Of a stretch of 64,000 nucleotides of DNA, positions 20,756 to 31,796 are shown one piece after another. The DNA is from Lithodes maja (Eukaryota; Arthropoda; Malacostraca; Decapoda; Lithodidae). The notes beneath the pieces are model-generated. The model did no database searches. It was not told where the DNA came from and saw only the letters and a list, made by a program, of their open reading frames with translations. Position numbers and translations under genes: made by a program. Numbering within the stretch: position 1 is the first letter of the stretch; every line of letters starts with the position of its first letter. The stretch is taken from positions 1-64,000 of the forward strand of contig JBAKBP010004436.1 of assembly GCA_037953745.1 (NCBI GenBank). The letters are read 5' to 3'.

Positions 20756-23335
20756 TTTATTCAGTTAGCAATTTACAGAGTTGGTACCACATAGTACATA
20801 GTATGTTACAAATATGACATGTACCAGCCTTGCATAATTCCAACTAAGGATAGCCCAATAAGGCCGTTAGGCGTATTTCCATTGGGGTCCTTGTGGGATT
20901 AGGTTAGCTGGGGAAAAATGGGGAGGATAAAGAAATAGATACTTTAGAGAAAGTATTTCTAGGGGGTTATTTTAAGATACCTTACATCCTATAGTAAATA
21001 TCAGTAATCCGTAATCAGTAATCATTTCAGTTTGGTTTGTCTATCTCTTATGTCGCATTTAGTAGTAGACATAAGCTTGGTGCTCCCTTCTCGCAGCTGT
21101 CCGGTTCAGGTGTTCCTTCAGGCTACGTCTGAAGGAATACAGTGTTCTCTTTTCACGGACTGACTGGGGTAGGTCGTTCCAGTCTTTGATGGCGGTGAAG
21201 AAGAATGTTTGCTTACCCTGTCCTTGGATTCTCGGGACCTTAAAATTAAACATCCTGTTTCTTGTATTATGTCCACTCCTCTCATTTGCTTTAACAAAAT
21301 CATTCTTTAGATACTCTGGAGCTCTGTCATAGAAGATTTTGAAGGCATTAGTGAGCCTGATTTGTTTGGCCCTGTCAGAGACATTGAGCATACCTAGTGA
21401 CTGAAGTTGTTCCTGGCCAACATGTGATCTGGGTCCTAGGTTCAGCATGAACCTAACCATTTTATTTTGAGTGACCTGAAGTTTGTGCTGTGCTGATTTA
21501 GATGATGCAGAGTACCAGAATGACACAGAATAGTCAAAATGACATTGAACAAGCGCTTGGCAGAGGGTCTTTTTGGTCGCCGTGGGCAAGCATCCCACCT
21601 GTCTATACAGATATTTTATACGTGCTCTACACTTACTCAGGATAGATTCCAAAATTGTTTCACCTGACAAACTCGCGTCCAGTTTTAGTCCGAGATATTT
21701 AATTTGTGACACTGTTGTTATAGGAATATCATTACAGTTGACCGAGAAGCCCACAATGTCTTTCAGTTTGCGTTTTGTTCCACATAAGATGGCTTCCGTC
21801 TTGCCCAGGTGAAGAGATAGTCTATTGTCCACTAGCCATTCACTACATGATTCTAGTTCTTTGGAAAGTGAAGCGGCAATACTTATTGGGTCTTTTCCTG
21901 AAACCAGAAGCACGCTGTCGTCTGCATACAGTAATAATTTACATGAGACGCTCATTTCCATGTCGTTCACATAGCAGAGAAAGAGTAAGGGACCAAGGAT
22001 GCTTCCCTGTGGGACCCCACAGTTAATTGGCATAGGATCAGATATATTATCATCAATTTTGACTCTTTGGGTTCTACCACTAAGATAAGATTTAAACCAG
22101 TTCACAGACCCTATGCCCATTGCTTGTAGTTTATTACATAGGATATCATGGTCTACTGTGTCAAACGCTTTTTGTAGATCAAGAAGAACAATACCGGTGT
22201 AGTTGCCTTCAGACATTTCTTTACGAATGTGATTCGTTAAGTGGATGAGACATGAGTCTGTCGAGTACATGCATCTGAAACCTGATTGAAACTTATAGAA
22301 TAGATCATTTTGTTTGAGGTAGTGTTCAATTTGGGTGTATACCGCTCTTTCAAGGATTTTAGATACAATACATAATATGCTAACTGGTCTGTAGTTACCA
22401 ACTTCTAGTTTATTTCCTTTCTTGAATAGAGGGGTTACAATAGCTTCCTTCAGTTCAGCAGGTACAGTGTTGGTGTTAATTGACAAGTTGATGATGTGGG
22501 TTAGGGGGCCTGCTATACCAATGACTCCATCTCGTAGAAATTTGGCAGGAATTTTGTCTGGTCCTGTGCTTTTATGTACATTTAGGTTAGACAGCTCGTC
22601 AAAAGTGTATTTTGGTGTAACATTTTGCAATCCAAATGTGTTCGGGTGTATGTCTTTATCTCTGTAGAAATTTCGAAAGGTGGCCGTTGTTGTCGTGTAT
22701 TTATTGAGAGGTTGAGGTAGGTTCTGTGCAAGTGTGTTTGCTATGGAGGTGAAGAAGGAGTTGAAGTAGGTTGAAATTTGTCGTTCATCGTGGCAAACCT
22801 GATCATTAATGGTGAGAGCAATATTAGTGTTAGACGAATCCCTTGTCTTGTTGCTGTAGCCTGTTGTTTTTAGGTGCCTCCATAGTTTCTTTGGGTTATT
22901 CTGATATTCCTCTGCCTTATTGTGAAAATAATTAGTTTTCGCTGATTTTATTTTCCTACTTAGTTTATTCCTGGCCCTGTTGAACTCATGTTTCAGACCT
23001 TGATCCTGTCTATGTTTCGCTAGCTTTTTAACAGATTGTCTCTGTGTTCCAGATGGTGTAGTATGTCATTGTTGATCTATGGATCTGACCTTGCTTTAAT
23101 TTGTATGTCTTTCAGAGGAGCTATTTCGTCTAGAATGTTTGTGATGATGGTTCTGAAGCCAACCCATGCGTCATTAACGTTTGTACTTCCAAACACTGGA
23201 GACCAGTCTGTATTCCATAAAATGTCCAGAAATGTTTCTTTATTGTAGTTTCTGAGTGACCTTGTTTTGATAACCTTGTGATTCTCTAGGGTAATTTTTG
23301 TGGTTTTTCGTGTGCAATATGAAAACATCAGCAGT
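20726..23335 (-). mobile_element. LINE D (CR1/Jockey group), 5' truncated
   Basis: A minus-strand non-LTR element with an (ATT)n tail at 20726-20756. It has an RT-containing frame at 21059-22630 and a decayed upstream part to about 23335. The upstream part ends in the endonuclease/linker region (YCTRKTTKITLENHK near the break), so most of the endonuclease is missing. Between 22630 and 23077 the frame is damaged: a TAG after RSDP near 23077 and a one-base loss in an A run near 23020. Confidence 0.85.
21059..22630 (-). CDS. LINE D ORF2, reverse transcriptase part
   Basis: An uninterrupted 523-codon frame. RT blocks in order: STGPDKIPAKFL (near 20), NYRPVSILCIVSKILER, QSGFR, LLDLQKAFDTVDHD, GVPQGSILGPLLF and the catalytic box LLYADDSVLL (near residue 245), then the thumb and a C-terminal region ending in WNDLPQSVRE and RRSLKEHLN. 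Such proteins reverse-transcribe their own RNA at a nick made by the element's endonuclease. Here the endonuclease part is lost upstream, so it cannot act alone. The frame is cleaner than its 5' flank. Confidence 0.9.
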   Translation of the reverse strand: MQNVTPKYTFDELSNLNVHKSTGPDKIPAKFLRDGVIGIAGPLTHIINLSINTNTVPAELKEAIVTPLFKKGNKLEVGNYRPVSILCIVSKILERAVYTQIEHYLKQNDLFYKFQSGFRCMYSTDSCLIHLTNHIRKEMSEGNYTGIVLLDLQKAFDTVDHDILCNKLQAMGIGSVNWFKSYLSGRTQRVKIDDNISDPMPINCGVPQGSILGPLLFLCYVNDMEMSVSCKLLLYADDSVLLVSGKDPISIAASLSKELESCSEWLVDNRLSLHLGKTEAILCGTKRKLKDIVGFSVNCNDIPITTVSQIKYLGLKLDASLSGETILESILSKCRARIKYLYRQVGCLPTATKKTLCQALVQCHFDYSVSFWYSASSKSAQHKLQVTQNKMVRFMLNLGPRSHVGQEQLQSLGMLNVSDRAKQIRLTNAFKIFYDRAPEYLKNDFVKANERSGHNTRNRMFNFKVPRIQGQGKQTFFFTAIKDWNDLPQSVREKRTLYSFRRSLKEHLNRTAARREHQAYVYY

Positions 23336-23404
23336 TGTAAAGTCAGTGAAAATAGGCTAGCCTAAACAGACCTCAGATGCGGAAATACCCTGAGCCGAAC
23401 AGGC

Positions 23405-23530
23405 CAAGCGGGATATCTCTATTGGTCTAACTGGTAAGGTGCCTGCCTCACACCCAAGGGTCGAGAGTTCGTGCCCCCACCAGGGCATGATATTTTCGTG
23501 AGGCTATTTCCGCATTTAACGAAGTTTAGG
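23405..23530 (+). mobile_element. tRNA-Val-like SINE head
   Basis: GCCTGCCTCACACCCAAGGG resembles the anticodon arm of a tRNA-Val (CAC). It is followed by a damaged B box GAGTTCGTGCC and then CACCAGGGC. Stems no longer pair well, so it is a tRNA-derived repeat. The remaining stretch to 24180 holds a poly-C run (23688-23699) and AT-rich DNA with no gene seen. Confidence 0.5.
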
Positions 23531-24219
23531 TGTGCTGGTTAAATTGTTCAGATGGTTGAGAGTAAGATCGGAGCTCCATAAATCCTCTTTCGGGTATGGT
23601 GTAAAAACCGATCCCCACACAGTGGCACCAAGATGGCGGAGGTTGGCCGATCTTTGTTACTATAGGGTCTCTAGGGAGGGTACGTGCCCCCCCCCCCCCA
23701 CCGTAGATAGCCCATTGGATTAATAACATCATCGTACAAAGTTATATATACGCAAATCGCAGTGAGTATTTTATATATTAGTTATCGATATAAAGTCCAT
23801 TTTCTTATACACTAATTAAGAAAACTATTTCTTTTGAATGGGTAACCAAAGTATAATCATTTAATGTCCTTAACATTATATAGTTATTTACAAGTAAATC
23901 CAAGTTATTCCAGTTATTTTTTGTTTTTTTATTAATCAGAATTAATTTACATACAATAAACAAGGTTAAGTAATAAATTAATGTGGACGAGAATAGCAAC
24001 AAGCAGCTATGTAGATATTTTAGGCTGTTACATGTATCAGATCGCTCGATAGAGACTCATATTCAAATTGGCTGTTGTGAGCGTCACCTGTGCAATTAGG
24101 CATTGGTGATAAATTTCGCATTAACTTGTTTATTTGCATTTTTATTGTGATTTTCGCAATACACCCTTACTGTATGGTACATGCAAATTGTGTGTAATCA
24201 CCAGCATAATATAAACACA

Positions 24220-25203
24220 ATGGCCAACAGAGTAGTAACAAGCTGTGAGATCTGGGCGAAGGTCTCGAAAATTGGCGCGGTGCTAGGCAGTGGGGCCTAT
24301 GGCTCGGTCACCAAGGTTGAGTATGATGGCAAACCAGCCTGCCTAAAGGAAGGTAAGATGCTACTCCACCTCCCTCGTTTCCACCGTGAATCCCAAATCC
24401 TCAGCCGTTTGGATGGCATTGGTGGGGCCCCAGTGTTGTACGCTGTGGCGTCAGACCAGCCTATGATTGTCATGTCCATGTGCACGGGGAAAACACTCCA
24501 CGAGTTGCTAGAGGACAATGATACCCCGTTCTGGATGTGGCTCAACATACTAAAGAGTGTCGTCTATGAGGTTTGTCGAATCCATTTAGAGAATGTTATT
24601 CATAATGATTTGAAAACCGATAATCTGCTTTTTGAAACTGGTTCAGAAAACTTGCAAGTATCTTTAATAGATTTTGGTTTGGCTAGCTCCCCAGGGCCAA
24701 ACTCACGTTTCCCCACTGGAATTGGAGCGAGATATAAGAAGTGCACGCACTACGCACCGGAACTATTTCTTGGTGACGTAAGTTCCACTCACAGCGACAC
24801 TTGGGCGCTCGGTGATATGATTGACAGAATCATGAAGGGTGTCGACATCGATACTGAGTTCCTTAAAATAGCTGATTCACTAAAAACTCTAGTACGGGCT
24901 ATGAAGCGTAGAAAGGCCATTCACCGCCCCAGCCTTCTGGTAGTATATGAACAACTATCTTGCATTTTGGATTGTTGTCTTCATATCTTGAATAGCCCTG
25001 TCGAATCTCCATTGAACTATGAGTCTGATTCCAGCTGTAGTGAGTCAGAGAGCGAGACTGGTGGGGAAGACGATGATGATTCAGTCTGTTCTATTGTCGA
25101 GCCAGTGAGTGCAATGAAGAGGCAAAGGGATTCAGATGACATAGATGAGGTTGGGAACGCTAAGAAGTTCAGGGCAGATGATTCTGTGTGTGTTATTGAT
25201 TAA
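24220..25203 (+). CDS. Intronless protein kinase with acidic C-terminal tail
   Basis: A single uninterrupted frame. I start it at ATG 24220 (MANRVV), which has A at -3 and G at +4; an upstream in-frame ATG at 24181 has a poor context. The 327-residue product has every core kinase motif: glycine loop GSGAYGSV (near 23-30), the ATP lysine in ACLKEG (43), a helix-C glutamate in HRESQIL, catalytic HNDLKTDN (130), DFGLAS (151), HYAPELF (about 178) and HSDTWALGD. The Arg of HRD is Asn, so it is a non-RD kinase. The last 70 residues are acidic and Ser-rich, with MKRQRDSD, a possible nuclear localisation signal. It has no membrane segment or signal peptide. Ser/Thr specificity is suggested by DLKTDN. 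No transposase or viral gene lies next to it. Whether it is a host gene, a retrocopy or cargo of an unknown element is open. Confidence 0.88.
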   Translation: MANRVVTSCEIWAKVSKIGAVLGSGAYGSVTKVEYDGKPACLKEGKMLLHLPRFHRESQILSRLDGIGGAPVLYAVASDQPMIVMSMCTGKTLHELLEDNDTPFWMWLNILKSVVYEVCRIHLENVIHNDLKTDNLLFETGSENLQVSLIDFGLASSPGPNSRFPTGIGARYKKCTHYAPELFLGDVSSTHSDTWALGDMIDRIMKGVDIDTEFLKIADSLKTLVRAMKRRKAIHRPSLLVVYEQLSCILDCCLHILNSPVESPLNYESDSSCSESESETGGEDDDDSVCSIVEPVSAMKRQRDSDDIDEVGNAKKFRADDSVCVID

Positions 25204-25345
25204 GATGTTTTGGAAGCCGATGCCCAAAATTCTGTTTTTTATTTAGTTTATTATATTAGGAAGATGTTTATAATATGGTTTTGTTTATGTTATGGATTCT
25301 TTAATGGTAGGTTAGTTATTGGTTACGGATGTACGGCATATGTGG

Positions 25346-25530
25346 AGGAATTATACCCACATGACGGATAAACGTGTTATTGTGATGGCACGACAAGTAT
25401 GGACTCTCTCTGGAGTCCTGTTTAGGTATATCAAACAGACACACCTGAAGAGAACTCCAGACAATCCAACTTGTTGTGTCATCACAAAAATGTTTTTCCA
25501 TCGTGTCGGTATAATTTTGTCATTCAAGTA
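25346..25530. repeat. Long imperfect palindrome (arms of about 85 bp)
   Basis: The left arm contains AATTATACCCACATGACGG, TTGTGATGGCACGACAAGT and CTGGAGTCCTGTTTAGG. The right arm carries reverse-complement counterparts (ACTTGTTGTGTCATCACA, CATCGTGTCGGTATAATT). It may be a small inverted-repeat transposon or a hairpin RNA source. It lies about 140 bp after the kinase stop. Confidence 0.7.
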
Positions 25531-25879
25531 TTCACGGCTATGAATGTCTCTTTCTGATGTATATGTGGTTTATTTCTATACTTAACATGCTTCCTTAACA
25601 TTATACTTAACATTATATGTAACATGTTTCCTATTCTCTAAATTAATTTGAAGAACCATATAGTGTATTGATTAAGGATATACTGTATATACAGGTATTA
25701 GGGTTAATTTTTAAAAATAAATAAATTCCTTTTTATTTATTATATTTTCCCTATGTTATGTAAGGAACAAACCTAGAATTAATATTTTAAATCAGGGAGG
25801 AGGTTAGAACTCCCTATCCAACACGCAAATAGGTTTAAGAATTATTATAGGTTAAAGAGTATAACACTTTACAACTTAA

Positions 25880-26498
25880 CTTATCTTATGTGGTTGAGGA
25901 GGTAACCACTGATTCTGGGAGAGAGTTCCAGAGCTCAGCAGTTGAATAGAAGAAAGACTGAGAATAGCATTTCACTCTTGGGTTGGACAGTTGCACAGAG
26001 TAGGGGTGGGATTATGTTGCAAGACGGGTACTACGTACCCTACGAAGAGGAGGTGGTATACACTGGGAAAGCTCCGAGGAACACTGATTATTGTAGTAGC
26101 GATAGAATATCGAGAGAGATGCAACATTGTGGCGAAGAGAGAGATTGCAGAGAGTTGGTGAGTGGACGGGAGTTAATGATACGAAAGGCTTTCCTTTTTA
26201 CTTTGTCTATGAGTGCAGTGCGAGATGATCCTCCCCGCACATGTGAACAATATTCAATACAAGGATGCACTGTGCCCCTGTAGCCTACAGAGCCAGAAGC
26301 TGCACAGGGGCAAAGAACCCCTTGAGGCAGTTGAGCACACCCAGCTTCTGGGAGGCTGCCTTAGCAAGACTGGTAATATGGGCCTTCTGAGTGAGAGCAG
26401 AAGAAAAGGAGACACCGAGAATATTGAGAGAAGATGAAGGATTGAGTTTAGTATTCTTGAAGTGTAAGGGATAGTCCTCTGGAAGTTCCGAACGGGTA
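25880..26498 (-). pseudogene. LINE G, 3' part (downstream of the solo LTR)
   Basis: Minus-strand fragments of ORF2 after the RT core: TTRSELPEDYPLHFKNTKL, SLNILGVSFSS, KLGVLNCLKGFFAPVQLL, then HPCIEYCSHV, then the terminal blocks found in the other G copies. It is the direct continuation of 28581-30605; the reading frame joins across the LTR once one copy of the 5-bp duplication is removed. Confidence 0.85.
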
Positions 26499-26503
26499 GT
26501 AAG

Positions 26504-28575
26504 TGTTATGCCAGGTTTTACTGGGGTTTGATTGGTTTGATTAAGTGGGTTCTTCCTAACTGGAGAAGTCAATATTGTTTTACCACAGACACAGAAAGAA
26601 AATAGAGGATAATTATCACAAGATGTGCATTCATATTCCATTTATTGGCACAAGAATATCGCATACGTAAGGCTAGAACAAAATGGTCAAGAACAACAAT
26701 AATAGATGCACGAACGAGGCTCCACTACGTCTGACTCGTAAGACTGGATTATTCTATGCAAAATCTAAGTGAGTATGGTGGACCGCTTTCTAATTGAAAG
26801 ATTACGCTTGTCCTGTATTTATTTCAGAGATAAGAATACCACTCCTTTCAATCGAGGATTTACACTTGTGCTTAGAAAGGCTACGTACTAATTATATATG
26901 TGAACTTTTGGTTTTTACCTGCGTAGAGTTATTCTGGATTGGAAGCTGAACGTAATTATTTTCTCAGCGTTAATTCACTATGGTGCTTACGCATAAGTTA
27001 ACTTGAATTTATTTGTTATTTGTTTTACCAGAATTATTATCAGTACTTCCCTGATTTATTGGGTTTCACTAGTAATTCTTTTCTCTCACTTTTTGCATAA
27101 GCTCATAGTATCCGATGTTTCTAGAATACTTCTTTATATATACCCGGTAGATATGTTTTGACTACATTCCACTTTTTGATCTTTGTATACTCTTTTTCTG
27201 AGAAGACATTAAGTATACAGTATATTCTTTCCACAGTTAGATCCTCTATAACTTGTAGGTATAACAACTTCACTTTAGATGTGTAGAATAAGTAATCCAA
27301 TCTTCGGTAGATGCGTTGGCTGTGGGGGGGTTGTCCTGTCGTGACTGGGTTAGCACAGTTTTACTCGAGTTCTTGAATTGGGACCTTGAATACTATCTAC
27401 CTAGCCATCGCAAAGGTAAAATAGAATCGAGTTAATGCAGGCGTGAACTCCTGACTACTCTGGTCTTTGAAAGAACTTTGATGCAGAACTGAGGGTTGAT
27501 GAGTTTCTTGCAGTTTGGTCTATCCCAGATAAAGCTACTATCCCTTCGGTAGCGTACTTATATCCACAATAGCGCCGGGGTTGGGGTAGGGGAGGATATT
27601 AGTTAGCTTCCTTCAAAGAGTCTAATAAACCAGCCTTCTTGATACCCACTTCAAACAATTATTATTGGCGAGTGACTTCAGTATCGCAATTGTTTTTACG
27701 TCCATCAACCATAAGAACAATACTTCAACTGAGCCCTCAATCTTCAAGCTGTCCTCACGCCCATTGACCACAAGAAACAGCTCTAAATTGAGATACTATA
27801 TGAAAATCGGCGGGAGTAGGCCTATATAGGCCCCTTTTCTTAGTGCCAGGTCGGTGGTGTTATTAGGTGACAGAAAGGCACCTGGCAGTTGGTATCTTGC
27901 AGTGATTATTTCCTTGTGGCTTTGAGTTGGAGTGGGCTGTCTGGACCCTACTTCTCGGCTTCCTTTGTCCCAGAGGCGGCGCGGGATGGGGAACAAGGGC
28001 GAGGGTAGGTACGGTTTTGATGGCTCCATTCTTGGTGTCGCCTGTCTTTCCCATTTCTTTCCTTTCTTGGTGTTTTGGCATTGTCTCGGTTGATGACTAT
28101 TTCCTTTCCTGGTGTTGGAGGACAGCTCATCTCGTAGGTAATGGTTCGAGCACGTTTGTCTGGGCTGGGGGTTGTGCCCTTGTTGAGTTGAGGATTGGTG
28201 GGAGAATTTCGTCTTTTCTGTTTCTTGCTTTTATTTTCCTGGACTTTGGAATTGTTGGTGGTGATGAGTTAGTCCCCTTCTGGTGTTAGAGGACGTGTCA
28301 TATTGATGGTAGCAATTCGTGTTCCGGGTTTGTAGGATATATCATTGTTGGTACAGGGAGGTGACCTTGAGTTGTTTTTCCCCTGGCGGTGTGGTAGGAA
28401 GCTCCGCCTACGATGCGCCTCCTGGCGGTGTGGCGGGAAGCTCAGCCATGTCCTTTCGTTCCCGGCTCTTTCCTCTACTCGGCCACTGTTTCCCATTCTT
28501 CCAACGTGGTGAGGAGGTGTGGTAGGAGGAGAGGGAAAATGGCTTGGTGGTGGTGCTTGCTTTTCCATTATTTCA
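26504..28575 (-). mobile_element. Solo LTR (2.07 kb) with 5-bp target duplication
   Basis: On the minus strand it begins TGAAATAATGGAAAAGC and ends CCTGGCATAACA. GTAAG flanks it on both sides (26499-26503 and 28576-28580). The 3' end shares CTTCTCCAGTTAG and GCATAACA with the Gypsy LTR at 18.7 kb, so it is a related Gypsy-type family. It has no internal region and no second LTR copy, as expected after LTR-LTR recombination. The proline-rich open frames inside (for example 28269-28568 minus) are not called as genes. Confidence 0.8.
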
Positions 28576-28580
28576 GTAAG

Positions 28581-30605
28581 ATTAAGAAATTGGGTTTTGG
28601 AAGCATTAAAGGTAACAATTAAGGTTTTCTCTGCCCCAATTGAAAATAGTAGTTAGATTAGAAGATAATTGTTGCATGGCTTCATTACGTTTGTTTTTGA
28701 GGGATTGCTTGCTGGGGCGTTCAGGAAAACTAATTGAGTAGTGTAAGGTAGAGTCGTCTGCGTATGAATAGATGGGCCTACAGTTGAGAATACCATTTAT
28801 GAAAATTAGAAAGAGAATGGGAGATAGGACAGAACCCTGAGGAACACCGGAGTTGATAGGATGAGGAAGTGAGTGATGGCCATCCACAAACGCAGGTATG
28901 GAACGGCCGGAAAGGAAATTAGAGACAAAGGCACAGATGGAGGGATAGGAACCGAAGGAGGGTAATTTAGAAATTAAAGATTTGTGCCAGACTCTATCGA
29001 AGGCCTTCGATATGTCTAGAGCAATAGAAAAGGTCTCACCGAAGTCCCGAAAGGAGAATGACCAAAAGTTATTAAGATATGAAAGAAGATCACCAGTAGA
29101 GCGACCCTTTAGGAAGCCATATACTGGCGATCTGAGAGTAGATTATGAGAAGAGAAATGCTTAAGAAATTTGGAAGCAAGAATAGTTTCAAAAACTTTAG
29201 AGATACAAGAGATGAGAGCAATTAGACGATAGTTGTAGCGTTGAGAGCGGCCACCTTTCTTCGGGACAGGTTGAATGAGAGCAAACTTCCAGCAAGAAGG
29301 GAAGACGTTAGAGGAGAGACAAAGACGAAAGAGTTTACCTAGGCAGGGAGTCAGCACGGAAGCACAGTTTTTGAGTACAACAGGAGGAACACCGTCCGGA
29401 CCGTACGCCTTCTTAGTATTGAACAGAAAGGGTAGAAAGTACATCTTTAGAAGAGATTAGGATATTAGGCATAAGTAGGAGAGAGGGGGGTGGAGAGGGA
29501 GGAATAGCACCGGAATCTTCCAAAGTGGAGTTTCTAGCAAAATTTTGAGCAAAAATTTCAGCTTTGTCAGAGTGGTAAAGGGGAGGGCAAGACGAGGAAG
29601 AATTTTTTTTGGAGAGGTATTTGGCTAGATGCAAGAAAGATTGGGAAGAGCTAGTATTGGATAGTTCAGAGCTTTTATTATTGATGAAAGAGTGCTTGGC
29701 AAGTCGAAGAACAGATTTGGCTGATTCCGGGCAGAAACATAGGAAGAATGAGATTCTTGAGTTTTAAGGCATCTCTACCGTTTGAATGCTTCCTCCTTGT
29801 TGCGGACAGCAGTAGAAAAAGTGTGAGTAAACCAAGATGTTTTTGCATTATACTGAGCGAGAAAAAAAAATGGAATGTATGCTTTCATGTCCGAGAAGAT
29901 TACCTCGGTAATGCGTTCAGCACTCTCCGTGGGTCACCGGCCACAAAGGCAAAATTCATTCGATGGGAAATCAAAGAAATACTGCCGAAGAGCCTCCCAG
30001 TCGGCAGCGCCAAAGTGCCACAAGCGCTGCCGGTTGGGAGGATCGGGTGGCCTTACCTGAGAGATAGGACAAGTGACAGATATTAGTTTATGGTCGGAGG
30101 AGCCCAAATGAGAGAACAAATTTATAGTATAAGCAGAAGGGTTAGAGGTTAGAAATAAGTCAAGAATGTTGGGCCGATCTCCAAAGCGATCAGGGATACG
30201 GGTGGGTTGCTGGACTAGCTGCTCTAGGTCATTTAGGATAGAAAAAATTAAGGCTTGTTCACCAGGTTGGTCAGTGGAAACAGAGGAGAGCCATTGGCGG
30301 TGGTGAACGTTGAAATCTCCTAGGATGGAGATTTCTGTGAAAGGAGAGATGGATAGAATGTGTTCCACTTTAGAAGTTATATAGTCAAAGCATTTTGGAT
30401 AGTCAGTAGAATTAGGGGAGAGATAAACAGCGCAGAAATATTTAGTTTGAGAGTGACAAGAAAGCTTTAGCCAGAGAGTTGAGAATTCAGAAGAGTCTAA
30501 GTTGGGAACACGAGAAAAAGCGAGATTGTTGCGCACATATACGCAACATCCACCTTTGGCTTGAAACTGAGGATAGAGATAGTAGGAGGATACAGAGAAG
30601 GGTTT
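28581..30605 (-). pseudogene. LINE G, endonuclease and RT part, decayed
   Basis: The minus strand carries an AP-type endonuclease (ISILGDFNVHHRQWL and GSSDHKLI, 29934-30560). After damage comes RT: KKAYGPDGVPP, QRYNYRLIALISCISKVFE (29109-29444), then NSGVPQGSVLSPILF and the catalytic SYADDSTL (28606-28887). At least four frame breaks lie between these parts, and a one-base shift near 28618 precedes the solo LTR. The 5' end is lost at about 30605. This is the source-like, longer copy of the G fragments at 6, 12.4, 25.9 and 53.2 kb. Confidence 0.88.
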
Positions 30606-30758
30606 GCTGTCAGTACCGGTAGTCTACCCATTGAAAGGCTACCGACTCTTGATTAATCCTTTTAGATACCATATTATCTTTCCTAAGCTTCACAAAATCG
30701 TCTATATATAGCTGAAATAAAAAAATAAAAAAAAACTCGCCGGTACAGAAGGGATTAA
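30606..30758. mobile_element. TTAA MITE remnant (right part)
   Basis: ATTGAAAGGCTACCGACTC, CCTTTTAGATACCATATTATC and CTAAGCTTCACAAAATCGTC match the 32908-33123 MITE. It ends CGGTACAGAAGGGATTAA (TTAA 30755-30758). The left part is missing. Confidence 0.55.
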
Positions 30759-30944
30759 GATGAAAAATTGCTCACACTCCTCCTCACCAAGCCCGCCCCA
30801 TGACAATTTTGGATTTACATTGTTGTTTGACTGGGTTAATTCAAACTAGATGTGAAGGTCAGTGGAATGTGATCTTCATCTGTAGGCTATAATGTATACT
30901 GAATATACTGAATTGCCATATTTGTTATCATATCGAAATCAGTA

Positions 30945-31170
30945 CTATAGGTATAGCGCCAACGAACTTGACAATAATCTTGATCCCTTAACTTCTCATA
31001 ACTCAAAATGAATGAAAGGAATTGAGCTGACATTTCTATCATTTGGGAAGAGCCCACCAGAAAATAGGTGAGGATATTTACAGCCACTTTGCTCTAGGCC
31101 CTTTTGAGTTATGAGAAGTTAAGGGTTCAAGATTATTGTCAAGTTCGTTGGTACTACCTATAGCTACGGT
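30945..31170. mobile_element. Inverted-repeat MITE of the ACTCAAAA hairpin family
   Basis: Arms of about 60 bp: CCAACGAACTTGACAATAAT then CTTAACTTCTCATAACTC on the left, and their reverse complement at 31101-31163 on the right. The middle (TCATTTGGGAAGAGCCCACC) matches the middle of the 55.54 kb copy. Confidence 0.8.
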
Positions 31171-31231
31171 ATGATCTAGACAAGATATTAAGCCCCATGC
31201 TGCACTGACACCAACCCATCCGCATTGCTAG

Positions 31232-31747
31232 CATAAGGACGTGCAACGACAACAACAGAAGCCGATCAAACAAAAAAACAATGGAGAAGCCACCAGAGAA
31301 AACGCAATCAAAAGGGGAAACTATGATAGCCTTCCCAATCAACATGTGGCCGCACACTACACTCATGACTCCAGCTACTCTATGCAAATTAACCATCAAC
31401 CGCTACAATGTGCACCTATAAACTATCAAACCCACAGTAAAGTGTACACAGAGATGCAAAGTGAATATCTAAAACCAGTGCTAACCTATCACCATAGTGC
31501 ATATAATGAAGAAATGAACAGGCCAGAAATAACAGAACAGCCTCACATGCCATATGCAAATATCCCTCAGATCCAGCACAAGCCAAATACCAAAGTGAAA
31601 CCAATGTATGCATCATCTTCACATAATTCCCAAGTGCAAATAACCCCTAGTGCGACTGGCTCCCTAAAAAAACACAAAGCCAGAGTGTCACCCATGCCCC
31701 TCTTGCCCCGAAACCGGGCAACACAAACGGCGACAAAAACGGAGTGA
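31232..31747 (+). other. Unrecognised open frame, Gln/Asn/His-rich
   Basis: A frame open from a stop at 31229 to the TGA at 31745-31747. The first in-frame ATG is about 130 bp in. The product is rich in Gln, Asn, His, Tyr and Pro and ends in a basic stretch (LKKHKARVSP). It has no motif I know. It could be an exon, a Gag-like or ORF1-like remnant, or chance. Neighbours on both sides are repeats. Confidence 0.3.
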
Positions 31748-31796
31748 CTATGCGCGCTGAACAAAGTAGAATCAAGCAATCAGCCTGCTGGCTTAA

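Noticed and set aside
23405..23490. Functional tRNA-Val gene
   Set aside because: The B box is damaged and stems pair poorly.
24181..25203. Kinase as evidence for an integrated large DNA virus
   Set aside because: No other viral gene lies nearby; one kinase alone does not support that.
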